Assembly (NCBI RefSeq): GCF_024693525.1
Contig: NZ_JAILKR010000089.1
Span: forward strand, 1 to 25,121
DNA: 25,121 bases
Reading direction: 5' to 3'
Source: Selenomonas sp.
GTDB lineage: Bacteria; Bacillota_C; Negativicutes; Selenomonadales; Selenomonadaceae
The translations under genes were made by a program, and so were the position numbers. Positions within the stretch are counted from its first letter, which is position 1. Every line of letters starts with the position of its first letter. Below are positions 1 to 7,052 of the stretch, piece after piece. Under the pieces are notes generated by a model, which was given only the letters and a program-made list of their open reading frames with translations, had not been told where the DNA came from and did not search any database.

Positions 1-5
1 AAAAA

Positions 6-80
6 TGGAGCGGAAAACGAGGCTCGAACTCGCGACCCCCACCTTGGCAAGGTGGTGCTCTACCACTGAGCTATTTCCGC
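6..80 (-). tRNA. tRNA-Gly (GCC), copy 1
   Basis: On the minus strand a 75-nt cloverleaf can be read. The acceptor stem is GCGGAAA paired with TTTCCGC, the anticodon loop is CTTGCCAAG with anticodon GCC, the T-arm contains GTTCGAG, and the 3' CCA is encoded. It is the last tRNA of a four-gene transcript and is base-for-base identical to the copy at 176-250. Confidence 0.96.
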
Positions 81-94
81 ATCAGATATAAAAT

Positions 95-168
<74 letters not shown>

Positions 169-175
169 GAAATAA

Positions 176-250
176 TGGAGCGGAAAACGAGGCTCGAACT
201 CGCGACCCCCACCTTGGCAAGGTGGTGCTCTACCACTGAGCTATTTCCGC
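176..250 (-). tRNA. tRNA-Gly (GCC), copy 2
   Basis: Identical in all 75 positions to the tRNA-Gly at 6-80, with anticodon GCC and encoded CCA. Only 4 nt separate it from the upstream tRNA-Asp, so both must be released by processing from one transcript. Confidence 0.96.
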
Positions 251-254
251 ATAA

Positions 255-331
255 TGGCGACCCGAAGGGGACTTGAACCCCTGACCTCCGCCGTGACAGG
301 GCGGCATTCTAACCAACTAAACTACCGGGCC
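255..331 (-). tRNA. tRNA-Asp (GTC)
   Basis: A 77-nt minus-strand cloverleaf with anticodon loop CTGTCAC (anticodon GTC), T-arm GGGGTTCAAGTCCCC and an encoded CCA. The acceptor stem uses G-T pairs at its second and seventh positions. It is the first gene of the tRNA transcript, about 33 nt after the predicted start site. Confidence 0.96.
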
Positions 332-370
332 GTTTTCTTTCCTTGCCGCTGTCTCTCAGCGACAAATATT

Positions 371-399
371 ATTATACGGATAAGCCAGCCATATGTCAA
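371..399 (-). promoter_or_regulatory. Consensus sigma-70-type promoter of the tRNA cluster
   Basis: On the minus strand, TTGACA (394-399) is followed after exactly 17 bp by TATAAT (371-376). Both hexamers are perfect consensus. An A/T-rich tract just upstream (400-427) resembles an UP element. Such strength is usual for stable-RNA promoters. Confidence 0.9.
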
Positions 400-427
400 C
401 CCATAAAATAAAACTTTTTTGATTTTT

Positions 428-898
428 TTACTGTTTTGCTACAATTTCTTGTACCTTGCGGAAAATCGATTGGTCCATTTCATCAAGCGTACGCCAAGAA
501 CCACCTTCGTTGCGCGTCAGGATTTTCTTTCCCTCCTGCTTGAACTCCACCTTTACCAATTTGCCAGCGGTGCCGTTGCGAAGGGTTGCCGTCCACTGGT
601 TACCATCCCTCGTTCCCGTAACCGACCCGGCAACAATATACGTCTTCGTTCCCTCAAAGGTCATGGCAACCACATCTTCAGCGGGGATACTGCGCTGCAC
701 CTCAGCTGGCTTCTCCTCTTTCACCTGGGACTCCTCCACTGGTTTTGGCTCTTTCGCGTCCTCCACCGAGGTAACATTGCCACCATCCACCTGAGCATTC
801 TGCGGTGCCTGGCCACCATTCCACAGGTAACATCCAACCGCCACTGCCACAACTACTACCACACCCAGTATCATGTAAAGACGTTTCTTATCTCGCAT
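428..898 (-). CDS. Small membrane-anchored protein of unknown function
   Basis: I do not recognise a family. The 156-residue product starts with a short basic stretch (MRDKKR) and one hydrophobic segment (about residues 8-24). A charged, low-complexity linker follows (about 30-70, rich in E, K, P and V), and then a compact C-terminal part (about 72-156) with the sequence TFEGTKTYIVAGSVTGTRDG. This suggests a single-pass or uncleaved-signal anchor with an extracytoplasmic domain. A cysteine at the end of the hydrophobic segment (VGCYLW) is a poor lipobox. The ATG at 898 has GAGGTG upstream. The gene runs alone, its stop lies close to the tRNA promoter, and no hairpin terminator is visible after it. 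Confidence 0.72.
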   Translation of the reverse strand: MRDKKRLYMILGVVVVVAVAVGCYLWNGGQAPQNAQVDGGNVTSVEDAKEPKPVEESQVKEEKPAEVQRSIPAEDVVAMTFEGTKTYIVAGSVTGTRDGNQWTATLRNGTAGKLVKVEFKQEGKKILTRNEGGSWRTLDEMDQSIFRKVQEIVAKQ

Positions 899-934
899 TA
901 TCGGTTACACCTCATTTTCAAAATTGCTATTCCT

Positions 935-963
935 ATTATAAAAAACCTATCTGAAAAGAGCAA
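935..963 (-). promoter_or_regulatory. Probable promoter of the 428-898 gene
   Basis: A minus-strand TATAAT at 935-940 is preceded after 17 bp by TTGCTC (958-963), a weak -35. It lies 37 bp upstream of the start codon. The -10 element is convincing, the -35 is not. Confidence 0.5.
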
Positions 964-983
964 GAAGATACTCCCAGCCACAA

Positions 984-1988
984 TCACACCGATTCCCCAT
1001 CCATGGGAAAAACAATCCCCGCCTGTTTGCGGGCGGTTTCCGCCGTTTCCAGCACCGCCGCCGATACTGCCAGCCCCTCTTTTACCCGGTCATAATCCTT
1101 GGCGGCAAAAATTTTGGCAAATTCCTGGAACTCGTGCACCATGCGATGGCTGTAGCGATTCAATTCGTAATGGTGCTTCACGCCGCTGCCGCGAAGCTTT
1201 AGCTCAAAGGCCCGAAGTTCATTAGGATTGCCCTCCATCCGGATATAGCCCTTCTCCCCCTGTATTACAGCATAGCCGGGACTGTCGGAATCTTTGGCCC
1301 CCATAGCCAGAGCAAAGAAATCCGGGTATTGCAGCTGCACCACACCGCTGGTATCAATGCCGTTAAAGCCGATATTTGCCGTATACTGAACGGCCTTTGG
1401 TGCACCAAACAAGCCAATGATGAGATTTAGATTGTAAATATTGATATCGTACAAGGCACCGCCGCTCCGCTCCGGGTCAAAGGCCGGCAGCACTTCCCCC
1501 TGAAGGTAACGGTCATAGCGGCTGGAATACTGGGAGTAATTGGCCATCACCGCTTTTATTTTCCCCAACTGCGGCAATGCCTCCCGAATGGCGGCAAAGT
1601 TTGGCAGGTAAAGCAGCGTTACGGCTTCAAAGACATAAAGCCCCCGATCTATAGCCAGCTGCCGCAGTTCCTGTACCTCTCGGGCGGCCGAGGCAAAGGG
1701 CTTTTCTACGATGACATGCTTGCCCGCCAATAAAGCCTTTTTCGTGTACTCGTAATGAACGCTATTGACCAACCCCACATACACGAAATCAATCTCCGGG
1801 TCAGCCAGCAGCTCATCATAATCCGTATAGACCTTCGGTATCGAATACCCGTGCTGGAGTTTTTCCGCCTTCTCCCGGCTGGCAGGGCGGGCAAAAATAG
1901 CCACCACCTCGATTTCCGGCACCTGGCGAAGGGCTGGCAATGCCCCTTCCTTTACAATTAAACCGGTACCCAATATTGCTAATTTCAT
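984..1988 (-). CDS. Gfo/Idh/MocA family NAD(P)-dependent oxidoreductase
   Basis: The 334-residue product has an N-terminal Rossmann fold with the glycine motif at LGTGLI (residues 6-11) and the family hallmark EKP at 95-97 (VIVEKPFA), whose lysine contributes to catalysis. The rest matches the usual C-terminal alpha/beta substrate domain. Family members oxidise or reduce sugars, inositols or aromatic dihydrodiols; the substrate cannot be read from the sequence. A GGGAG ribosome site precedes the ATG by 8 nt. The gene lies 35 bp downstream of padR on the same strand, so the two are probably cotranscribed and share the regulation proposed for the divergent esterase. Confidence 0.88.
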   Translation of the reverse strand: MKLAILGTGLIVKEGALPALRQVPEIEVVAIFARPASREKAEKLQHGYSIPKVYTDYDELLADPEIDFVYVGLVNSVHYEYTKKALLAGKHVIVEKPFASAAREVQELRQLAIDRGLYVFEAVTLLYLPNFAAIREALPQLGKIKAVMANYSQYSSRYDRYLQGEVLPAFDPERSGGALYDINIYNLNLIIGLFGAPKAVQYTANIGFNGIDTSGVVQLQYPDFFALAMGAKDSDSPGYAVIQGEKGYIRMEGNPNELRAFELKLRGSGVKHHYELNRYSHRMVHEFQEFAKIFAAKDYDRVKEGLAVSAAVLETAETARKQAGIVFPMDGESV

Positions 1989-2023
1989 GTCACTCGCTCC
2001 CTTATTTCAAACGCTAAAATCTT

Positions 2024-2569
2024 TTACCCAGGAAGTTTTGCTCGTTCTTCCCGCAACCATTGCAGCCGTTGTTCCTCCCGGTGAATCGCCTGCTGCAAAA
2101 TCAAGGCATGACCATAATGCTGCTTTTTTTCTGCCTGCGAGGAAAAAACAGTCTGCCACCGAGATTTTAGATATTCTAATTTCTCTTCATGACGGGCAAT
2201 TGCCTCTGCAAATAATTTTTTTATCCGCGGGTCCTTGTCATCCTTTAGTAAATACATCTTCATCGAAAACTCATCCCGGGTCGGTGGAAGGGCGTTAAGG
2301 GGCTCCTCCATCCATCCAGCCAGCTCAGCCTGTCCCTGGGGCTCAAGCCGATAATAGGTCTTTGTCATTTTCTGCCCCACCGTATCATCATAGGAAGAAA
2401 TCAAGCCCCCCTCCACCATCTTTTTTAGTTCTGGATAAATTTGGCTGTGGTTGGAATACCAAAAATCCCCCAGTTCCCCCTCGAAGAGTTTTTTTATATC
2501 ATAACCAGTCAAATCCCGATGGGACAGTAGCCCCAGGACGACATATTTCAATACATTTTTTTGTGCCAT
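2024..2569 (-). CDS. PadR family transcriptional regulator
   Basis: The product is 181 residues from the ATG at 2569. An in-frame upstream start at 2617 is possible, but the inner ATG has an AAGGA site 9 nt before it and gives the standard PadR beginning (LKYVVLGLLSHRDLTGYDIKK). The winged-helix domain covers about residues 5-80, with the recognition region around FWYSNHSQIYPELKKM (36-51). The C-terminal helical dimerisation part (about 90-178) is long, as in the PadR/VirR type. PadR itself represses phenolic acid decarboxylase in response to hydroxycinnamates. The divergent neighbour here is a cinnamoyl-esterase-type hydrolase, which fits a regulator sensing phenolic acids (inference). Confidence 0.9.
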   Translation of the reverse strand: MAQKNVLKYVVLGLLSHRDLTGYDIKKLFEGELGDFWYSNHSQIYPELKKMVEGGLISSYDDTVGQKMTKTYYRLEPQGQAELAGWMEEPLNALPPTRDEFSMKMYLLKDDKDPRIKKLFAEAIARHEEKLEYLKSRWQTVFSSQAEKKQHYGHALILQQAIHREEQRLQWLREERAKLPG

Positions 2570-2597
2570 ACGCAACCATCCTTCTTTCTCTTCCCTG

Positions 2598-2627
2598 ATT
2601 ATACCATGAAATGACACGTGATGTAAT
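2598..2627 (-). promoter_or_regulatory. Probable padR promoter
   Basis: A minus-strand TATAAT (2598-2603) lies 18 bp from ATTACA (2622-2627), a 4/6 match to the -35 box. The -35 lies inside the inverted repeat at 2622-2635, so a PadR protein bound there would be expected to block its own gene. Confidence 0.55.
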
Positions 2628-2635
2628 TATTTACA
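2622..2635. promoter_or_regulatory. Candidate PadR operator O1
   Basis: TGTAATTATTTACA is a 14-bp inverted repeat of form TGTA-N6-TACA (inner arms TGTAA/TTACA). It overlaps the padR -35 and ends 9 bp before the -35 of the esterase promoter. Known PadR-type operators have ATGT/ACAT half-sites. A second site of the same form lies at 2690-2703. Confidence 0.6.
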
Positions 2636-2644
2636 CTTTTTCCC

Positions 2645-2674
2645 TTGACATTTCTCCCAGGCAAGAGGTAAGAT
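2645..2674 (+). promoter_or_regulatory. Promoter of the secreted esterase gene
   Basis: TTGACA (2645-2650) and TAAGAT (2669-2674) are separated by 18 bp. The start site would fall near 2681, between the two candidate operators. A pair of GATATC palindromes follows (2672-2677 and 2683-2688). Confidence 0.75.
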
Positions 2675-2689
2675 ATCTCCTGGATATCA

Positions 2690-2703
2690 TGTATTTAATT
2701 ACA
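2690..2703. promoter_or_regulatory. Candidate PadR operator O2
   Basis: TGTATTTAATTACA has the same 14-bp TGTA-N6-TACA form as the site at 2622-2635, with centres 68 bp apart. It lies just downstream of the predicted start site of the esterase transcript, a typical repressor position. Confidence 0.6.
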
Positions 2704-2734
2704 CATTTATCACGATGCAACAGGAGGAATCCCT

Positions 2735-3580
2735 ATGAAACTATCTAACTTTAAACGCGTTGCCACCGCTTCGCTTCTGACCCTTGGGCTGCTGACGGTA
2801 GGAACCGGCGTAAGTTCCGCCCAGAGCCAAGATTTGACCATCGATGGCGACCACGGCAAGCTGTCCGCTATCCTTCAGACGCCAAACAAGGCCAAAGAAT
2901 ATCCGCTGGTAATCATCTGCCACGGCTTCACCTCCGGCAAAGACACCGAGCTGATGCAAACCCTGGCAAAGGATTTGGAAAAAGCCGGCATCGCTTCCCT
3001 GCGTTTTGACTTCAACGGTCACGGAAAAAGCGAAGGCCGCTTTCAGGACATGACGGTGCCCAACGAAATTGAAGACGCGAAGAAAGTATACGATTACGCC
3101 GCCAAACTCCCCCATGTTACCTCCATTTCCCTAGCTGGTCATTCCCAAGGTGGCGTTGTTGCCAGCATGACGGCAGGGCTTTTGGGCACCGACAAAGTAA
3201 AGAGCCTGGCCCTCATGGCTCCAGCCGCTGTATTGCGTGAAGATGCCATCCGCGGTGACTGCCAGGGTTCACGCTACGATGCCAACAACATCCCCGAAAC
3301 CATCCCCATCAAAAAAGGCCTGACCTTAGGCCGAAATTACGTACTGACGGCTCAGGTTCTCCCCATCTACGAAACGGCCGTCCGCTATCAGGGTCCTGCC
3401 TTCATGATTCACGGCACAGGCGACGTAATCGTCCCCTATACCTACAGCCAGCGGTATCAGCGCATCTATTTCCAAGGCCAGCTGAAACTCGTTCCGGGAG
3501 AAGACCATGGTTTCACCCATGACAGACAGGGTGCCTGCCAAGCGGTAACCGACTTTTTCGTCTCCCAACTGAAAAAATAA
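2735..3580 (+). CDS. Exported cinnamoyl/feruloyl-type esterase (alpha/beta hydrolase)
   Basis: The 281-residue product begins with a signal peptide (basic MKLSNFKR, hydrophobic 10-23, likely cleavage after Ala29 in VSSAQ). The mature part is an alpha/beta hydrolase with oxyanion motif HGFTSGKDT (63-71), nucleophile Ser137 in GHSQGG, Asp230 in HGTGDVIVPY and His258 in EDHGF. RFDFNGHGKSEG and the insertion at about 165-215 resemble the Lactobacillus cinnamoyl esterases, which release ferulic, caffeic or p-coumaric acid from plant esters; the exact substrate is inferred. Those relatives are normally cytoplasmic, so the signal peptide is notable. GGAGG precedes the ATG. The gene is divergent from padR and ends at its own terminator. 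Confidence 0.88.
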   Translation: MKLSNFKRVATASLLTLGLLTVGTGVSSAQSQDLTIDGDHGKLSAILQTPNKAKEYPLVIICHGFTSGKDTELMQTLAKDLEKAGIASLRFDFNGHGKSEGRFQDMTVPNEIEDAKKVYDYAAKLPHVTSISLAGHSQGGVVASMTAGLLGTDKVKSLALMAPAAVLREDAIRGDCQGSRYDANNIPETIPIKKGLTLGRNYVLTAQVLPIYETAVRYQGPAFMIHGTGDVIVPYTYSQRYQRIYFQGQLKLVPGEDHGFTHDRQGACQAVTDFFVSQLKK

Positions 3581-3601
3581 TAACACCCCATCCCCCGAAG
3601 A

Positions 3602-3637
3602 GGACACACTGCCAGTAAGCAATGTGTCCCCTTTTTT
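3602..3637 (+). terminator. Rho-independent terminator after the esterase
   Basis: The stem GGACACA (3602-3608) pairs with TGTGTCC (3623-3629) and is followed by six T residues at 3632-3637. It starts 21 bp after the esterase stop codon. Confidence 0.8.
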
Positions 3638-3642
3638 CTGTC

Positions 3643-6149
3643 TTAAATCAGCTTGGCAATTTCGTCCCAGGCGAGTTTATCTGCAGCTTTCCGTATTGCC
3701 TGCAGGCGTTTTTGCTCATCAGCGGGCAAATCGTAATGCGAAAGTTCCGTCAAGATGTAATTTAGGCTGTCATAATCAAAGGCATGGGCAACCTCCTTCA
3801 TGGATTGCCACGCTTCTGCCAATTCTTCCGGAGCAATGCGTTCTTTCGGCGTGGTGTCATTTTCTGCCACCAGCGGGGAGAGCTTTTCCAAATAACTCCG
3901 GCATAGTGCCAACATAATCGGCGTATCCTGACCAATTTCATCCACATAGCCGCTAGAGTCTGTATGCCATCCATCCCCGGCATGCGATGGTCTAAGAAAA
4001 TCACATCATAGTCCTTTTTCACTGCCAGTTCCAAGCACTCATATCCGCTGACGGCGATATCCACCTGTATTTACGTGCGCTTCAAAAGCCCCATTACCAC
4101 CGTGAGATTCATCGGGGTATCATCCACCACCAGCACCCTGGCCTCAGGGGCCACAAAGCCCGCTCGCTTCTCATATTGTTTATTTTCCCTTTGCCGATAT
4201 GCATCTTCGTAGTTCCCCATGGGGGCTCAATTAAGCACCTCCTGCTTCACCACAAAGGAAAAAGTTGACCCGCTCCCATATTCGCTTTCCACGGTTAGCT
4301 CACTATCCATAAGCTACAACAAGCGCTGGGTAATATTCATGCCCAGTCCAGTCCCCTCGATGGTGCGATTTCGTTCTTCCTCCAGGCGTTCAAAGGCGAC
4401 AAACAGTTTTTCCTTATCTTCTTCCCGAATGCCAATCCCGGTATCCTGCACGGCTACCTTCAAGTTAATGGTACTCGCCGCTATCTTTTCCCAACCAAGG
4501 ATTAAAGTAACCTTCCCCTTTTCGGTGTATTTAACGGCATTGGTCAACAAGTTGGTGACAATCTGCCGGCTTCGATTTTGGAAAAATCCAAGATATCGTT
4601 TACCAGCCCCAATAAGGTATTGCCTGCTAGACGAATGTTTTCCGCATATTCGCAGATTACCGGGTCCTGACATTCCCGCAGAATCATTTCATCCATTCCC
4701 AGTATCGCATTGATTGGCGTGCGTATTTCATGACTCATATTGGAAAGGAACCGGCTTTTAGCCAAATTGGCCTCCTTCGCCGCCAAGGCCATTTTCTTTA
4801 AATTTTCGTTTGAGTCGGCCAGCTCTTCGGTAGTGGCATCCAAAAACACCGCCATTCTTGCCGCCAGCGGCCGAATACGGTGCATGCTTCCCCGGTTTGT
4901 GAAGGAAACATAGCAGTCCAATCGTTCCTTGGGATCTCCCTCCCGCATGCCTACTGCCACCAAAGCACTGTTTAATATGCCCCCTTGGCGCTGATACGCA
5001 TAGAGTTCCGACGTGCCATGATTGACGATAAGGTCTTTCGTAATGCGACGATAAAAGGCCAACTCCTTATCCGCATCTTCCCGTAAAAAAAGCGTTCGAT
5101 TGCCACAGACCGTTAAAAATAAACTTTCCAGAGAAAAATTATACATCTTTTCACTGGCCAAATCGGTAATGTGAAGCACTTCGTCATGAACCGCATAAGT
5201 CAAGCGCACTTTTCCCCTTTATAGATATCCCCATTGAAGTAAATTCGCCCTTCCCCATCACACACCGGTGGACCCCGAGCAATGGACAAGCTATTTCGCT
5301 CCACCATCAAGGGAAATTCGGAAATATTGAACAAAAAATTTTCATCAGGCAAAACGTTTAGGTAATGCTTATAAATCTCAGTGGCCGGCATATCGTCCAG
5401 GGTTACAATGCAAGTTTTCCCCAAGGTTTCCGTAACCGTCAGTTCCTTGCCCAATGGCTTCCAGCCTAAGACATAATCCCCCCGTACTGTTAGATCCCGG
5501 CCACAGAAAACCGCCACCACAATTGCCATCGTATAAATATCCCCGCCCATGATGTACTGCCATTCTTTTTCGTTGCACGCATGCTACTTAAAGAGATTCC
5601 GGCCTTGAGGCGGAAAGGCTTCCTTTAGTGCCGACGAACCAGACTCCTCAAAGACTCCTACCACCGCGCCGAAAATCAACACCTCTTCGTTGTTCTCGGC
5701 AAAAGCCATCATAAAATCCACTACTTCCGTACTCAAGCCCCCACAGTATACAGCTGCGGCTTTCGCATCTCGAAAACCTGACAACTGCTGCCCCAGCTCC
5801 TGCCCAACCTCGCGATAATTTTTTCGGGCAGCCTACATATTCCAGCAATTTCACGTTGGCTTCGGTAAAAAAATTGCAATTGAGTTTAAAGGACGGGCAT
5901 TCCTCTTGATTGCCAAACATGGTTTCCGTCATGCCCGTAATCACGGCCTTAAGGATTTCGGCCCGGAGTTGGCGATATATCGCTTGTCCTTCGGTTTTGC
6001 TAATCCCCCAAAACAGCAAGTGAAGATAAATCGACGAAACGCCTAGCTCCTCCCCCTGCTGCTTTATTTCGGTCAAAATATCGGATAATTCCCGCTGCAT
6101 CACATCCAAGGATTCCTTTTTACAGACCCAATAATTTTTTTTGCAACAT
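3643..6149 (-). pseudogene. Decayed FIST-domain hybrid sensor histidine kinase
   Basis: Joining the minus-strand frames gives, in order: a FIST-type sensor region (about 6100-5210; VGMREG-type motifs and FPLMVERNSLSIARGPP), HisKA with NMSHEIRTPINAILG (H-box near 4730), HATPase with NLLTNAVKYTEKG, DTGIGI and GTGLGM (about 4320-4560), and a receiver with RVLVVDD and DYDVIFLDHRMPGMDG (about 4130-3965). A C-terminal helical tail ends at 3643. No frame stays open. There are stops at 5584-5586, 4314-4316, 4227-4229 and 4071-4073, and one-base shifts in A-runs near 6138, 5821 and 5208. Deletion joints near 4567 (linker between HisKA and HATPase) and near 3955 (second half of the receiver) are also visible. 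The likely start is the ATG at 6149 behind AAAGGCGG. It is a clear pseudogene of a hybrid kinase. Confidence 0.88.
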
Positions 6150-6212
6150 GTGGATTCCGCCTTTCTGTGAAAAATGCCCCTGCAACAGCAAGGGCAACAG
6201 AACGCAGCGACA

Positions 6213-6702
6213 TCAAGACATTTGCGTCGCATGCAGTTTTTGATATTTTTGTTTTTCAAAGAAATCATCCAGGGCAGCGATAAGCTTAGTGCGTTCCATA
6301 TTGGTGGACAGCAGCCCATCCGCTTGGGCCACCATTTTCTTTAGGTCAAATGGCCGCTCAAAAGCAGCAGCCACTGCTGCCATCGGAATGATTTGGGTTG
6401 CCGTCTCAATTTCTGTCGCCGTGCCAATGAGGAGCAGCAACTTGTCTTCCTTGTTGCAGATATCATTCAAATAAACCAAAGCCCCTGACATTGTCTCCAC
6501 ATAATCTCCCAGATAAAGCACCAATAAATCCGCCTGCATAAAGATAAAGCACCAATAAATTCGCTTCATCTTTATGCAGGCGGATTTCGTCTATCGTGGG
6601 CTCAGACTCTGTAACCTCATATCCTCCATCGGCAAAATTCTTGGCAATCGTCCCCACCATAAAGGACTTACCCATATGAATCAGCAGTACTTGTTTCGGC
6701 AT
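6213..6702 (-). pseudogene. Receiver-like signalling protein, broken by a 31-bp insertion
   Basis: The ATG at 6702 follows AAGGAGG by 6 nt. Reading begins MPKQVLLIHMGKSF, is thrown out of frame near 6540, and resumes in another frame to the TGA at 6213. Removing one 31-bp copy of the local duplication restores a continuous 152-residue ORF. That restored product has alternating beta-alpha pattern and a possible phospho-acceptor Asp in LVLYLGDYV (Asp56), so it resembles a degenerate receiver domain. It is the first gene of the operon that also held the kinase at 3643-6149, 63 bp downstream. The assignment to a receiver fold is by pattern only. Confidence 0.75.
6511..6587. repeat. Direct plus inverted repeat left by a template switch
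   Basis: A 19-bp direct repeat (6511-6529 and 6542-6560, offset 31 bp) overlaps a 20-bp perfect inverted repeat (6526-6545 and 6568-6587, 22-nt loop). The inserted 31 bp consist of the reverse complement of nearby sequence fused to a second copy of the adjoining sequence. This is the known signature of polymerase strand switching at a quasi-palindrome. Confidence 0.85.
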
Positions 6703-6777
6703 CACGTTCCTCCTTCTCGTTTAAACCTATTCGTTACTTGCTTATTTCGCCAGCATTGAACCCCAATCCTGCCGAAG

Positions 6778-6840
6778 ATACACACATGCGATACGAAAAG
6801 ACGGCCGCATGAGCAGTACGACCGTCTTTTCGCTGTGTAT
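6778..6840. other. Large hairpin in the leader of the dead signalling operon
   Basis: An 11-bp perfect stem CGAAAAGACGG/CCGTCTTTTCG (6794-6804 and 6822-6832) is extended by an outer 7-bp stem ATACACA/TGTGTAT (6778-6784 and 6834-6840) across an asymmetric bulge. No T-tract follows on either strand, so it is not a standard terminator. It lies between the Fur-type promoter and the start codon at 6702. It is part of the 347-bp gene-free stretch 6706-7052, which otherwise holds that promoter and the trpB terminator. Confidence 0.6.
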
Positions 6841-6876
6841 TATATTTTAGGAGAGCTTTAACGAAAGCCTGTACAT

Positions 6877-6905
6877 AATATAGCACACTTGATAATCATT
6901 TTCAA
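6877..6905 (-). promoter_or_regulatory. Promoter with Fur box for the signalling operon
   Basis: On the minus strand TTGAAA (6900-6905) and TATATT (6877-6882) are 17 bp apart. The sequence TGATAATCATTTTCA (6890-6904) matches the 7-1-7 Fur box TGATAATnATTATCA at all but one defined position. It overlaps the -35 and the upstream spacer, so iron-loaded Fur would be expected to block this promoter. The genes it served (6702 downward) are now broken. Confidence 0.65.
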
Positions 6906-6923
6906 TAGTAAAATAATTTTTTT

Positions 6924-6963
6924 ACAAAAAGAATCCTCAGGCTAATACACAAAAACCTGAGGA
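6924..6963 (-). terminator. Terminator of trpB
   Basis: On the minus strand TCCTCAGG (6956-6963) pairs with CCTGAGGA (6934-6941), followed by TTCTTTTTGT. It lies about 90 bp after the trpB stop. Confidence 0.75.
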
Positions 6964-7052
6964 CTCTATCACGTATATATAACGCTCTCCTAGTTATAGT
7001 TTATCATGGAACCTTATCCTTGTTCAAGCTAATTTGTACAATCCCGGTGGAT

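Larger units (their letters stand above)
6848..6992. repeat. Long-range 13-bp inverted repeat
   Basis: TAGGAGAGCTTTA (6848-6860) and TAACGCTCTCCTA (6980-6992) are inverted copies matching at 12 of 13 positions, 119 bp apart. The Fur-type promoter and the trpB terminator lie between them. No clear target-site duplication is seen outside the arms, so a small mobile element is possible but unproven. Confidence 0.4.

Noticed and set aside
419..1225. 268-codon open frame on the plus strand
   Set aside because: It lies opposite the 428-898 gene and the end of the oxidoreductase gene. It has no ribosome site, and its composition is that of an antisense shadow.
3643..6705. Treating the broken kinase region as sequencing error
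   Set aside because: Homopolymer shifts alone could be errors, but four premature stops, two domain deletions and a 31-bp template-switch insertion cannot be explained that way.
6778..6840. Hairpin as a rho-independent terminator
   Set aside because: No T-tract follows on either strand.
6848..6992. Calling the inverted-repeat segment a MITE
   Set aside because: There is no target-site duplication and no second copy in this window, so it is kept only as a repeat.
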